From Candidatus Paracaedibacter acanthamoebae (GTDB taxonomy: Bacteria > Pseudomonadota > Alphaproteobacteria > Paracaedibacterales > Paracaedibacteraceae), in NCBI RefSeq assembly GCF_000742835.1, contig NZ_CP008941.1:825001-889000 (forward strand): a DNA stretch of 64,000 bases, given 5' to 3'. The notes beneath the pieces were generated by a model. The model was not told the DNA's origin. It saw nothing but the letters and a program-made list of their open reading frames with translations, and did not search any database. Shown piece after piece: positions 1 to 7,957 of the stretch (the stretch's first letter is position 1; each line of letters opens with the position of its first letter). The position numbers and the translations under genes are program-made.

Positions 1-53
1 GCGATGACAAGACAGACTGGATTGTGGAGTATCCGACTAACCTAAAAAAATGA
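1..53 (+). CDS. 3' end of an unidentified gene (partial)
   Basis: The window opens inside a reading frame that gives 16 codons (DDKTDWIVEYPTNLKK) and a TGA at 51-53. The peptide has ordinary coding composition and is followed by a hairpin, so it is probably the tail of a gene that begins left of the window. It is too short to identify. Confidence 0.35.
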   Translation, partial: DDKTDWIVEYPTNLKK

Positions 54-81
54 AGCCGCCATCCCCCTATGGATTAAAACT

Positions 82-107
82 GAGGCCCACAATTATTATA
101 GGGCCTC
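82..107. terminator. hairpin between convergent genes
   Basis: GAGGCCC at 82-88 pairs with GGGCCTC at 101-107 across a 12-base loop. The hairpin lies between the stop of the left-edge gene and the stop of the minus-strand transporter, so it could serve both. No long T run follows on either side, which keeps the confidence moderate. Confidence 0.45.
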
Positions 108-118
108 GCCGCCTCTAT

Positions 119-1015
119 TTAAGCCGACTCTCTCTCCTCTAACTTTTGTTTTTCTTGAGCATCGCGGTCGCTTAAGGTCAACATAATAACGGCAACAATA
201 ATGACAAGGCTCCCCATAATAGTCCAACGATCGGGGCTTTCTGCAAACATAAAATAACCAATCGGGATGCTCATACACAGACGCGTATATTCAAAAGGGG
301 TAACAAAGCTGGCAGGCGCCCTTTTTAAGGCATTAAGATAGCAATATTGAGAAGAAACGCCCGCAATACCAATCACACTCAGTCGCCATAAATCTGAGGG
401 AGATGGTGTTTCCCAGAACCACAAAGCCAAAATACCACTGACTATCAAAACGCCAAAAGTGGCATAGAACAAAACTGTTTCCGACGAATCAGTTCGCGTA
501 AGGCTTTTAGCCGCAATAATCGCTAAACCTGCCAATAAATTTGCAGCCAACGCCACCCCTGTTCCTATATCAATCATGCCATCGGATGGGCGAACCATAA
601 TCATGACTCCCCCATACCCTAAGGCCAACGCCACCCACTTTATCCATGAAACGCGTTCGCGTAGCAATAAAATAGCCATAAGTGTGGTGAATAAAGGGCC
701 TGTCTGACCAATCGAAGCCGCATAGGCTATGGGAAGATGACGATAGGCATAATAAGTACACCCCATAGAACAAGAAACCAAAATAATCCTTAAAAGATGG
801 AGGCTAAGACGGGATGTGCCAAAATGAACTTTAAAGCCTGCCTGCCAGAACAATGGCATAGCCGCTGTAACTCCGACTACGCTGCGGCTAAAAATTAAGC
901 TCACTTGATTAACAGAATCATCCAAAGTTTTGGCTATAGCCATTGCCAACGAAAATAAGGCAGACCACATAAACATCCAAAAGACAGCTCGAAAACGACA
1001 ATGCTGAAGATTCAT
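119..1015 (-). CDS. EamA/DMT-family transporter
   Basis: This 298-residue protein has about ten predicted hydrophobic membrane segments arranged as two five-helix halves, the hallmark of EamA-family drug/metabolite exporters. Motifs such as ARS-like turns and YTRLCMSIPIGYF in the second half fit this group. It acts in the inner membrane. Family members move amino acids, S-adenosylmethionine or other small metabolites; the substrate cannot be read from sequence. It lies 7 bases downstream of the transglutaminase-like gene on the same strand, so the two are probably co-transcribed. A second EamA paralogue is at 44467-45339. Family assignment is confident, substrate unknown. Confidence 0.85.
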   Translation of the reverse strand: MNLQHCRFRAVFWMFMWSALFSLAMAIAKTLDDSVNQVSLIFSRSVVGVTAAMPLFWQAGFKVHFGTSRLSLHLLRIILVSCSMGCTYYAYRHLPIAYAASIGQTGPLFTTLMAILLLRERVSWIKWVALALGYGGVMIMVRPSDGMIDIGTGVALAANLLAGLAIIAAKSLTRTDSSETVLFYATFGVLIVSGILALWFWETPSPSDLWRLSVIGIAGVSSQYCYLNALKRAPASFVTPFEYTRLCMSIPIGYFMFAESPDRWTIMGSLVIIVAVIMLTLSDRDAQEKQKLEERESA

Positions 1016-1022
1016 TGAATCC

Positions 1023-3101
1023 TTACCTTAACAAATATGTAATTAACTTCACTAAAAAGAAGCCTAAAATAAAAAAATACCATGTAGCCTCTCGAAGTCC
1101 AGACCATATATTTAAAAATCTTTCACCAATGCCGTGAGGCTTTTGTTTTCGCAACCATTTTTCATCACAAATAGAGGCAGGTATATCGACCCAAATACAA
1201 TCCCTGATTTCTTTTGCATTTTGCAAATATTCTCCCAAATCCTCTTTATTAACACAAAATGCATTAACAGATACACTGTATAAAAATGTTCGCTGGTTTC
1301 CTTCCTCTAGAATTTTACACCGATAATCAAAATGATCATTCTTAATTTCGAGCAGATGGGGCTCTGTGGATTTAAAAACAGCACGAGGATAAATTACTTT
1401 AACAACATGGTTACCCTTTAACCCATACGGCAAAGAAAGAGCATACTGACGATTTTCCCCCTCTTCTGGCCATTTAATACCATTACTTACACCGTGAGGT
1501 AACCAATACATATCGCCATTCTCAGCAAAAATTTCATTAACATTCTCAACGATATACCGTTCCTCAACAGTGATAACATTCTTGACAGTATCATCACTAA
1601 AAGAAAAATCTTCCCAAGAAATCCTAGGAAACGTCTGCTTATAAAAGTCAATTAAATCCTGTTTATATTTTTTTTCCCCCACCTCAGCTACATAGGATCG
1701 AACTCGGCAAGTATCGCTTCCTCGGAAAATAGTTTCAACAGCAATCGTCAATTGACCTGAAACCGCGTGAGTAAAATCAAAACTTTCTGTTATATAAATA
1801 CAGCTAATTTGGTCTGCATTAATCCGCACTAAATTTTGCGTGAGAGGCGATAAGATTAATGCATCTCCTTTCGGGACAGTTCCCCTGACAGATAAGTTTC
1901 CTTCCTCCCCCTCACACGTGGGGTCTACCCAATATTCCTTTCCTTGATAAAAAACAAAGACAATTACATGATTAAAAGCTGAGCCTGTGGGCAAGGTGTG
2001 ACTTGGATAATCGGGATAAGTTGAATTGACGAGAACAGAAAAGGCTTCTATACCAAGGACCTCTAGCATTGCAACAAGAAGAAAACTTTTGTCTTTGCAA
2101 TCACCAAAACCATTTTCAATGGTTTTTTCGACTGAATAGGGACGGCGAAAGTGCACAGGTTCGTTAAAACTAACGTATCTTATTCGTCGCTGAACATAAT
2201 CTAAACAAGCCACAATTTGATCATCGACAGAAGTAAGTTTAAGAATATGAGGCATGATATTTGCCCGTAAATAGTCCCGAGTATGATCAGATACTTGGTA
2301 ATCCCTCATAATTGTTGCCACCACACTTGACCAAGACTTCTGATCGGTTATGAACAATCTTGATTCTGGATCATCTTGTAAAGGGATATATTCAGCACTA
2401 TGCACCAAATACGTCGGCTCGACTGTAAAACACACTGCATCATACCCCGGTAAACTATCAACGTTTACACAACTAAAGGTATAGGTCTCCCCCTCCCCCT
2501 TCCAATACAACTGTTTTGAAATGAGTTTAATAACAGTCAAGCGACGATACATTAGAGAGTAAGAGGTCGTTAGATTTATAGAAGCTGTAAATTCTTGTGT
2601 CATCGACGGGCGAACACCAAGAACACTATAAGAAAAATCTAAGATATCTCCAGGATGAAGGTCATTAAAAACTATTCTTATTTGTCCTGGGCCTGCATGT
2701 AACTGATCAGCGTTCGATCTGACCGTATCACTGACAAAATAATGAGAGCTTTGGAGCTTATTTAAAACGTCTCCTTTACGAACAACATTAATTCTATGAA
2801 TAACTAATTTCTGATAATGCGGCAAAAAATCTATCTCAATCTCGCCTGCTTGATCAATAGCCTTTTTAGTACGATACTCTTGAATCAGCTGATAATGATA
2901 ATGGGTATGATCATCTTCCTCAAGAAAAATTGAAGAACAATAAGCATAGCGACCCACTGGCCATTCAACATAATCCTCAAATTCAGCTCTGTTTTTAGTC
3001 AAAGCCTCTTTAATAGACAATAACTGCACCCAATCAGGATCAGTATCAAAACTATAATATGCAAGAGTATCTTTTATTTGACCGAGATTTTTTTTCTTCA
3101 T
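1023..3101 (-). CDS. DUF3857/transglutaminase-like protein with C-terminal membrane anchor
   Basis: The 692-residue protein has a beta-rich N-terminal region of DUF3857 type and a central transglutaminase-like cysteine-peptidase fold. The catalytic triad is visible: Cys335 in GFGDCKDKS, His378 in FNHVIVFV and Asp393 in YWVDPT. The last 20 or so residues (WYFFILGFFLVKLITYLL) form one membrane segment. The N-terminus is polar with no signal peptide, which is unusual because many relatives are exported; as read, it would be tail-anchored. It sits just upstream of the EamA transporter gene in a likely operon. Family members cleave or cross-link peptides, but the substrate here is unknown. Confidence 0.8.
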   Translation of the reverse strand: MKKKNLGQIKDTLAYYSFDTDPDWVQLLSIKEALTKNRAEFEDYVEWPVGRYAYCSSIFLEEDDHTHYHYQLIQEYRTKKAIDQAGEIEIDFLPHYQKLVIHRINVVRKGDVLNKLQSSHYFVSDTVRSNADQLHAGPGQIRIVFNDLHPGDILDFSYSVLGVRPSMTQEFTASINLTTSYSLMYRRLTVIKLISKQLYWKGEGETYTFSCVNVDSLPGYDAVCFTVEPTYLVHSAEYIPLQDDPESRLFITDQKSWSSVVATIMRDYQVSDHTRDYLRANIMPHILKLTSVDDQIVACLDYVQRRIRYVSFNEPVHFRRPYSVEKTIENGFGDCKDKSFLLVAMLEVLGIEAFSVLVNSTYPDYPSHTLPTGSAFNHVIVFVFYQGKEYWVDPTCEGEEGNLSVRGTVPKGDALILSPLTQNLVRINADQISCIYITESFDFTHAVSGQLTIAVETIFRGSDTCRVRSYVAEVGEKKYKQDLIDFYKQTFPRISWEDFSFSDDTVKNVITVEERYIVENVNEIFAENGDMYWLPHGVSNGIKWPEEGENRQYALSLPYGLKGNHVVKVIYPRAVFKSTEPHLLEIKNDHFDYRCKILEEGNQRTFLYSVSVNAFCVNKEDLGEYLQNAKEIRDCIWVDIPASICDEKWLRKQKPHGIGERFLNIWSGLREATWYFFILGFFLVKLITYLLR

Positions 3102-3156
3102 AGAGAACCGATTTATTTAATTAGCGTAAGAACGGGAAAGGCTAAGCAATGGGAGG

Positions 3157-3230
3157 TGGCTGGGGGACCAGGATTCGAACCTGAGCTGCCCGGTCCAGAG
3201 CCGGGAGTTCTACCACTAAACTATCCCCCA
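3157..3230 (-). tRNA. tRNA-Gln (anticodon CTG)
   Basis: The minus strand folds into a full cloverleaf. The acceptor stem TGGGGGA pairs with TCCCCCA, followed by discriminator G and an encoded CCA (3157-3159). The anticodon stem CCCGG/CCGGG encloses the loop CTCTGGA, giving anticodon CTG, which reads CAG (Gln). The T arm GGTTCGAATCC is canonical. The gene lies alone between two oppositely oriented protein genes. Confidence 0.96.
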
Positions 3231-3414
3231 ATATTAAGGCTAAAATCAAACATATAGACCATATATGTATAGGCATACACAAAATTATTCCATCTTCCAA
3301 GTAAAAAAATGTCGAGATTAAGCCTTTTTTTATTGAAACTATGTTACACTGTCATCAAATATAGAGAGAATAAAGCTGTCACATCGGTGACAAACGGTTT
3401 AGAGAAGTTTATAA

Positions 3415-4479
3415 ATGCTAAGGTCACGCTATCGCGGTCATATGAATTCACCCCCTTCAAAGGATTGCCCGACTATTGCCGCAATTGATCTTGGCACTAA
3501 CTCTTGTCGCCTATTAATTGCCAAAGTTGAAGGCCAAGCTTTCCAAGTCATTGACTCATTTTCGCGCGTCGTCCGGTTAGGCGAAAGCGTCCATACAACC
3601 AATCGACTAACAGAAGCTGCCATTCAACGCACAATTGAGGCTTTGCGCATTTGCCAAGAAAAAATTGAAAATAATAAAGTATGTCATCTGCGCGCTGTAA
3701 CAACTGAAGCCTGCCGTCGGGCTGAGAACAGTGATGACTTGGTGAAGCGTGCTTTAAATGAATTAGGCCTATCTATCGATATTATCTCAGCGGAAGAAGA
3801 AGCCCGGCTTGCTTTATCCGGATGTGCTGGGGTTCTTAACAGCCGCATCCCCTTTGCTCTTGCGTTTGATATTGGCGGGGGCAGCACCGAAGTCATGTGG
3901 TTGCGCATCAACGAGCCCCGCCGTTTACACCGTCGACGCTTTCCAGTGATTGAGGTTATTGATTGTATATCCCTTCCTTATGGTGTGGTGACTTTATGTG
4001 ATCGTTATAATAATCAATCTTATGATTTGGATATCTATAATGAGATCCGCCATGAAGTTGCAAAATTACTGACCGAGTTTTCACAAAGAAATAATATTCC
4101 TGCAACCATGGCGCGCCAAAAAGTTCAAATGATTGGGACCTCAGGCACCGTTACAACCTTAGCGGCAATTAGTTTAAATCTTGAACGCTATGATCGTCGC
4201 ATGATTGATGGTGTCTCTTTAGAAATTTCTGACATCCACCGGATGTGCGCCGAAATCTTTGCCTTGAACCAAGAGCAACGGGCACATCACCCCTGCATTG
4301 GTGCCGGTCGAACCGATTTAGTTGTCATGGGGACTGGAATTCTTGAAGGTATTTGCGATACCTGGCCCGTTCCCAGCCTACGGGTGGCAGATCGAGGAGT
4401 GCGCGAAGGAATCTTGATGGAGTTGGTGAAAGAAATGTACCCTTCTAAATCCGTTCATCCTCGCTTTGTAAAAAAATAA
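3415..4479 (+). CDS. ppx: Ppx/GppA-family exopolyphosphatase
   Basis: The protein has the actin/hexokinase-like ATPase fold of the Ppx/GppA family, with the phosphate-1 loop AAIDLGTNSCRLLIA near residues 23-37 and the phosphate-2 loop DIGGGSTEVMW in the middle. These enzymes hydrolyse inorganic polyphosphate or pppGpp. The length (354 residues) matches the short alphaproteobacterial form without the extra C-terminal domain. The annotated ATG has AGAGAAG about 8 bases upstream; a second in-frame ATG at 3442 would remove nine residues and is also possible. It heads an operon with a membrane protein gene and rlmE; ppx next to rlmE is a common alphaproteobacterial order. Ppx and GppA activities cannot be told apart here. 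Confidence 0.9.
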   Translation: MLRSRYRGHMNSPPSKDCPTIAAIDLGTNSCRLLIAKVEGQAFQVIDSFSRVVRLGESVHTTNRLTEAAIQRTIEALRICQEKIENNKVCHLRAVTTEACRRAENSDDLVKRALNELGLSIDIISAEEEARLALSGCAGVLNSRIPFALAFDIGGGSTEVMWLRINEPRRLHRRRFPVIEVIDCISLPYGVVTLCDRYNNQSYDLDIYNEIRHEVAKLLTEFSQRNNIPATMARQKVQMIGTSGTVTTLAAISLNLERYDRRMIDGVSLEISDIHRMCAEIFALNQEQRAHHPCIGAGRTDLVVMGTGILEGICDTWPVPSLRVADRGVREGILMELVKEMYPSKSVHPRFVKK

Positions 4480-4488
4480 GGAATTAAT

Positions 4489-5130
4489 ATGGCAGAACAA
4501 ACACTAACAAATAACAATATCTCCCTCGATCAATTAAGGCCGTATTATATTAATGATTCCGCTAAGATTAGTCGTTCTACCCGTTATTATGACTATGTCT
4601 TTCAACAGATACTTGACGGCAAGCGATCAAAAAGCAACTGGGCAGCCGGCTTTATGTCTACCCTATGGACCATCTATAGACGGCAATACGAATTAGCCTT
4701 CGTTATTTCCTTAATTTTTATGGTTGTAGCCACTTTAGAAACCTTGCTGCCCCAATACTCAAATGGATTAAGTCTATTTTTAGGAATTGTTTTATTATTT
4801 GTTCTGGCATTTAAGGGAAATACTTATTACTTTAATGCTATAAAGAAAAAGATTGAGACCGGCATAAAGCCTGAACACCCGAGCAACAATATCGATAAAC
4901 AGGGGACATGCCTCCTGCTTGTTTTTTTTATAACAACATTTACTCTATCTTTATATGGCGTGGTAGGGGTATTGTTGGATCCTGAGATCATTAGTATGGC
5001 AGAGCAACTTCATCACATCGAAGAATTATCTCGCAAATATCTCAAAATCAATTGGATTGCATTTGTTGTATTCTGGGGTGCTTTATATATCTGGAGAATC
5101 CATCCAGAAAAGGCAAAGAGAAATAGCTGA
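4489..5130 (+). CDS. DUF2628-like inner-membrane protein
   Basis: The 213-residue protein has a polar N-terminus, then SNWAAGFMSTLWTIYRRQYE, which resembles the conserved entry of DUF2628 proteins (aromatic-rich segment followed by YRR). About four hydrophobic segments follow, at roughly residues 72-92, 95-110, 140-160 and 190-205. It starts 9 bases after ppx. Its 3' end runs to within 30 bases of rlmE, so the three are one transcript. Function is unknown. The DUF2628 link rests on this one motif and on topology. Confidence 0.6.
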   Translation: MAEQTLTNNNISLDQLRPYYINDSAKISRSTRYYDYVFQQILDGKRSKSNWAAGFMSTLWTIYRRQYELAFVISLIFMVVATLETLLPQYSNGLSLFLGIVLLFVLAFKGNTYYFNAIKKKIETGIKPEHPSNNIDKQGTCLLLVFFITTFTLSLYGVVGVLLDPEIISMAEQLHHIEELSRKYLKINWIAFVVFWGALYIWRIHPEKAKRNS

Positions 5131-5158
5131 TTTATCCAGCAAGATTATGGAGAAAACC

Positions 5159-5839
5159 ATGACGACAAAAACACCTACTCGTCGACTCAAGGTCAAATTG
5201 GCCAGCAATAAGAAACGGACAAATTCCCAACGAGCATGGTTGGAACGTCAATTAAATGACCCTTATGTGCACCAGGCAAAAGCTGATGGGTATCGCTCTC
5301 GCGCCGCCTATAAACTGATTGAAATTGACCAAAAATACAGGATTCTTAAAGCCGGCCAAAAAGTCATCGATCTTGGGGCTTGCCCAGGCGGTTGGACTCA
5401 AGTTGCCGTGGAACGCGTTAAATCGCAAACCAATGAAAAAGCAAAAGTAATTGGGGTGGATTTGACAGAAATGTCAGAAATCCCCGGCGCCACTGTGTTT
5501 CAAGGAGATTTCACCGAGGACAGCACTCAAGAACGCTTAATAGATCTCCTCGATGGTAAAGCTAACGTCATCCTAAGTGACATGGCAGCGCCCGCTTGCG
5601 GTATGACCGACGTTGATCACATCCGCATTATGGCCCTGATTGAAGAAGCCTTTAATTTTGCTGAGAATGTACTGGCACCCGGCGGCGCCTTTGTTGCAAA
5701 AGTTTTACGGGGTGGCACCGAAGCCGACCTCTTAAAGCGCTTAAAAACGGCTTTCCAAAAAGTTACCCACTTTAAACCACCTGCAAGTCGCAAAGACTCC
5801 GCTGAAATGTATGTGGTCGGCATTGGGTTTAGAGGATAA
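5159..5839 (+). CDS. rlmE: 23S rRNA 2'-O-ribose U2552 methyltransferase RlmE
   Basis: RlmE (FtsJ/RrmJ) methylates the ribose of U2552 in the large-subunit A loop late in assembly, using S-adenosylmethionine. The protein shows the family signature DPYVHQAKADGYRSRAAYKL, the SAM-binding motif VIDLGACPGGWTQV, and the catalytic region with SDMAAP and FVAKVLRGG (K-D-K-E arrangement). A longer open frame begins at 5057, but GGAG at 5149-5152 sits six bases before the ATG at 5159, and the upstream residues overlap the membrane-protein gene. I therefore place the start at 5159, giving 226 residues, typical of alphaproteobacterial RlmE with its basic N-terminal extension. Confidence 0.95.
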   Translation: MTTKTPTRRLKVKLASNKKRTNSQRAWLERQLNDPYVHQAKADGYRSRAAYKLIEIDQKYRILKAGQKVIDLGACPGGWTQVAVERVKSQTNEKAKVIGVDLTEMSEIPGATVFQGDFTEDSTQERLIDLLDGKANVILSDMAAPACGMTDVDHIRIMALIEEAFNFAENVLAPGGAFVAKVLRGGTEADLLKRLKTAFQKVTHFKPPASRKDSAEMYVVGIGFRG

Positions 5840-5890
5840 CCTTCGCTAAGAGGAAAGACTCTCTATCCTTCCAACCATCCTACCTTTCCT

Positions 5891-5907
5891 TCAAGCTATT
5901 GGCTTGA
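5891..5907 (+). terminator. hairpin downstream of rlmE
   Basis: TCAAGC pairs with GCTTGA around a TATTG loop about 50 bases after the rlmE stop. Only a short T stretch follows, so this is a weak candidate for ending the ppx-rlmE transcript. Confidence 0.3.
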
Positions 5908-6046
5908 GCTTTATAAAATTCTTCGGAAGAAGGCTTAGACCTGCCTTAGGGAGGTCATAAGCTTAACAATGTGGAGGAGAGCGATAGAAAGCTTCTCCCC
6001 CCTCTCCCGTACCACACTCTCCTGGCCCTCGGTATATCGGCCTCAT

Positions 6047-6074
6047 TTGATATCACTAGTATTCGCCTTATCTT
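6047..6074 (+). promoter_or_regulatory. family promoter, copy 1
   Basis: TTGATA at 6047-6052, a 16-base spacer and TATCTT at 6069-6074 form a sigma-70-type promoter. The same arrangement, preceded by CTCAT, precedes three other members of this small secreted family (6514, 7033, 9990), which supports it by comparison within the window. It places transcription start roughly 25-30 bases before the ATG. Confidence 0.7.
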
Positions 6075-6106
6075 TATAACTAGACAATTTTTTTGAGGAG
6101 AAGAAA

Positions 6107-6391
6107 ATGTTTCATAAAACCCTTTTTATTGCCGCCCTTCTTATAACCGGGATGTCTCTCAACAGCCGAGTTAATGCTGAGGAATTTTCCTGTCCCCCGC
6201 ATGATTCATTCTTAACCTGTTCAAAAGCAGTAGCAACCAAATACCAAAACTGCGCAGAGGAAGCTAAAAAAACCCATGATGGTGAAAAACTTAATCGAGC
6301 TCTTGAAAGTTGCAAATTTGAGGCCAAAAATAGCAAGGTGGAATGCCAAAATAGTTGCAAAAAAACGCAGGCAAATGTTCGAGCTGGCTAA
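6107..6391 (+). CDS. small secreted Cys-rich protein, copy 1
   Basis: The 94-residue product starts with a clear signal peptide (MFHKTLFIAALLITGMSLNS, cleavage likely after VNA) and has six cysteines in a short helical, lysine-rich mature part of about 70 residues, ending with a C-x3-C pair (CQNSC). An export-dependent disulfide-stapled helical hairpin is likely. GGAG lies seven bases before the ATG. It is the most diverged of four tandem relatives that share a promoter. I do not recognise the family; a secreted or periplasmic role is inferred only from the signal peptide and cysteines. Confidence 0.7.
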   Translation: MFHKTLFIAALLITGMSLNSRVNAEEFSCPPHDSFLTCSKAVATKYQNCAEEAKKTHDGEKLNRALESCKFEAKNSKVECQNSCKKTQANVRAG

Positions 6392-6513
6392 TTAACAACG
6401 CACCTGGGCAAAGCAGTATCGTCTCTAGACACGCTTTGCCTTATATGAACCAAAAATGCACGATCAAAAATGTTCGCTTTACGATAGGTATATGAATCAG
6501 CAATCTCTCTCAT

Positions 6514-6541
6514 TTGATATAAAAATTTTCCAACTTATCCT
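6514..6541 (+). promoter_or_regulatory. family promoter, copy 2
   Basis: TTGATA at 6514-6519, 16 bases, TATCCT at 6536-6541, preceded by CTCTCAT. It aligns without gaps to the other three copies, including the TAAAAATT just after the -35 hexamer. Confidence 0.7.
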
Positions 6542-6575
6542 TATGGATGTGTGAGGAATTTAGGAGGATAAAATA

Positions 6576-6860
6576 ATGTGGAATAAAGCATTTTTTAGCG
6601 CAGCTACAATGATGATAGGTCTCACTTCTGGTACAGTTGCCTGTGAAGCAATGTCCCTTGATGCTCATCCTATCGTTAAGTATGAAGACTGTTCAAAGAA
6701 GGTAGCTCAAACTTATAAAGCTAGAGTGGGCAACCTAAAAACACCTAAGCCTAAGGAGAAAGAGGCATTTTTAAAGCATTTTATAGAGATGGCTAAACAT
6801 GAGCAAAAACGCTGTAAAGAAACGTGCGTTGATGCTCCCCAGGCAGCTTTAGGTCGTTGA
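6576..6860 (+). CDS. small secreted Cys-rich protein, copy 2
   Basis: This 94-residue protein has a signal peptide of about 22 residues ending near TVA, then a lysine-rich helical mature chain with four cysteines (ACEAM, EDCSK, KRCKETC). It is clearly homologous to the products at 7095 and 10052: the order is CEAMSLD, KYEDC, KKVAQTYKAR and CKETCVDAPQ. TAGGAGG lies just upstream of the ATG. Function is not recognised. The conserved frame, signal peptide and promoter argue that it is expressed. Confidence 0.7.
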   Translation: MWNKAFFSAATMMIGLTSGTVACEAMSLDAHPIVKYEDCSKKVAQTYKARVGNLKTPKPKEKEAFLKHFIEMAKHEQKRCKETCVDAPQAALGR

Positions 6861-7032
6861 AATGAAGGGTGGCTGTCTCTTATCTTACACCATTTGACAG
6901 CCCCTCTTGCCCCCCCCTCATTAGTAAATAAGATTTGCCATTAATAAAATCTTACTCCATATGAAATTCGAGAAATTCATGATCAACAATGTTGGCTTTC
7001 AAATAATCTGATTAGTCAGAATTATCTCTCAT

Positions 7033-7060
7033 TTGATGTAAAAATTATTCCCTCTATCTT
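7033..7060 (+). promoter_or_regulatory. family promoter, copy 3
   Basis: TTGATG at 7033-7038, 16-base spacer, TATCTT at 7055-7060, with CTCTCAT just upstream. It matches the other three copies and fixes the gene start, because transcription would begin after a GTG at 7068 that would otherwise extend the frame. Confidence 0.7.
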
Positions 7061-7094
7061 TATAAGAGTGTCACAAATTGAAGAGGATAACACA

Positions 7095-7373
7095 ATGATG
7101 AATAAGACATTTTTTAGTATAGCTGCCTTTATGATAGCCCTAACATCCAATACTTTTGCTTGTGAATCTATGGCTCTTGACCCAATCTATAAGTATGATG
7201 ACTGTATCAATAAAGTGAAAGAAACCTTTAAAAAAAGAGCCAATTACTTCAAAACAAGTACTGAAGCAGAAAAAGCAGTCCTTATGGAAGATATTGCAGA
7301 AATGGCACAATATGAGGAACACCGGTGCCAAAAGACTTGCCGAGATGCTCCTCAAACAGCTGTAGCGGATTAA
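7095..7373 (+). CDS. small secreted Cys-rich protein, copy 3
   Basis: The 92-residue product begins MMNKTFFSIAAFMIALTSNT, a signal peptide probably cleaved before ACESM. The mature part repeats the family pattern of four cysteines (CESM, DDCIN, HRCQKTC) and ends in DAPQ. The frame is open from a GTG at 7068, but the conserved promoter lies immediately before that codon and GAGG stands about eight bases before the ATG at 7095, so I use 7095. Unknown function. It is most similar to the broken copy at 10052. Confidence 0.7.
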   Translation: MMNKTFFSIAAFMIALTSNTFACESMALDPIYKYDDCINKVKETFKKRANYFKTSTEAEKAVLMEDIAEMAQYEEHRCQKTCRDAPQTAVAD

Positions 7374-7877
7374 TATTTGAAATACAGGTTTATATTGGTA
7401 ATCAAGTAAATCTTTCAAAGTGGGGTATCAGCCCCCTTTGTGCAAAAAAGTACGGTTTGAAGGTGAAGGGAAAGCCCCCCCTCAGAAGGCTCTTAGGTTA
7501 AGGGAGACATAAATGGATCCCTTCCTCATTTTTATCTGTTTGCAATTTTATGGCCCCCGCCCCCCCTTAGGAAGATATCGCTATCTGAGAGGAAAATATA
7601 TGGTTTCGGAAAGGATCCAGGCTCTAGACCGTATATTTTTACACGAATGGGGTTGATATCCCATATAGAAAGACGACTGATTGAATTAAATTGGGCAGAA
7701 ATCTATGACGTTTATACACTTGAGGTCTCCTGAATATTTATCAGAATCCTCAGTTGCTAAACCGTACTTGTCAAGCTTAATGTGACAATGCCGCCGGGCC
7801 TTCTTCTTTGTTGCTATTATATTGAGAATTTTCTCAAATCCCTGGTCCAGCTCTTGGAGAGAAGACCATTAAAAAAC
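7374..7877. other. intergenic stretch without a recognised gene
   Basis: About 500 bases with no convincing open frame or RNA. It holds a perfect 11-base inverted repeat (AAGTACGGTTT at 7448-7458 and its complement at 7759-7769) about 320 bases apart, described separately. Confidence 0.6.
7448..7769. repeat. possible remnant element bounded by an 11-bp inverted repeat
   Basis: AAGTACGGTTT at 7448-7458 and AAACCGTACTT at 7759-7769 are perfect inverted copies. The segment between them has no coding potential and lies in an island with other mobile remnants, so it could be a miniature element. Only 11 bases match and no target duplication is seen, so this is tentative. Confidence 0.25.
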
Positions 7878-7904
7878 TTGACAAGAGTAAATTTATTATA
7901 CAAT
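7878..7904 (+). promoter_or_regulatory. promoter of the F-box gene
   Basis: A perfect TTGACA at 7878-7883 is followed after 15 bases by TACAAT at 7899-7904. The spacer is short, but no better -10 is placed here. The start site would leave a leader of about 45 bases before the ATG. Confidence 0.5.
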
Positions 7905-7957
7905 AACAACAACAATTAGCCTCTATTGATTAGTTACTTTTAAAACGGAGACACGAC

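Noticed and set aside
6112-6360. Antisense frame with several leucines opposite the first small Cys-rich gene
   Set aside because: It mirrors the codon use of a gene with promoter, ribosome site and signal peptide on the other strand.
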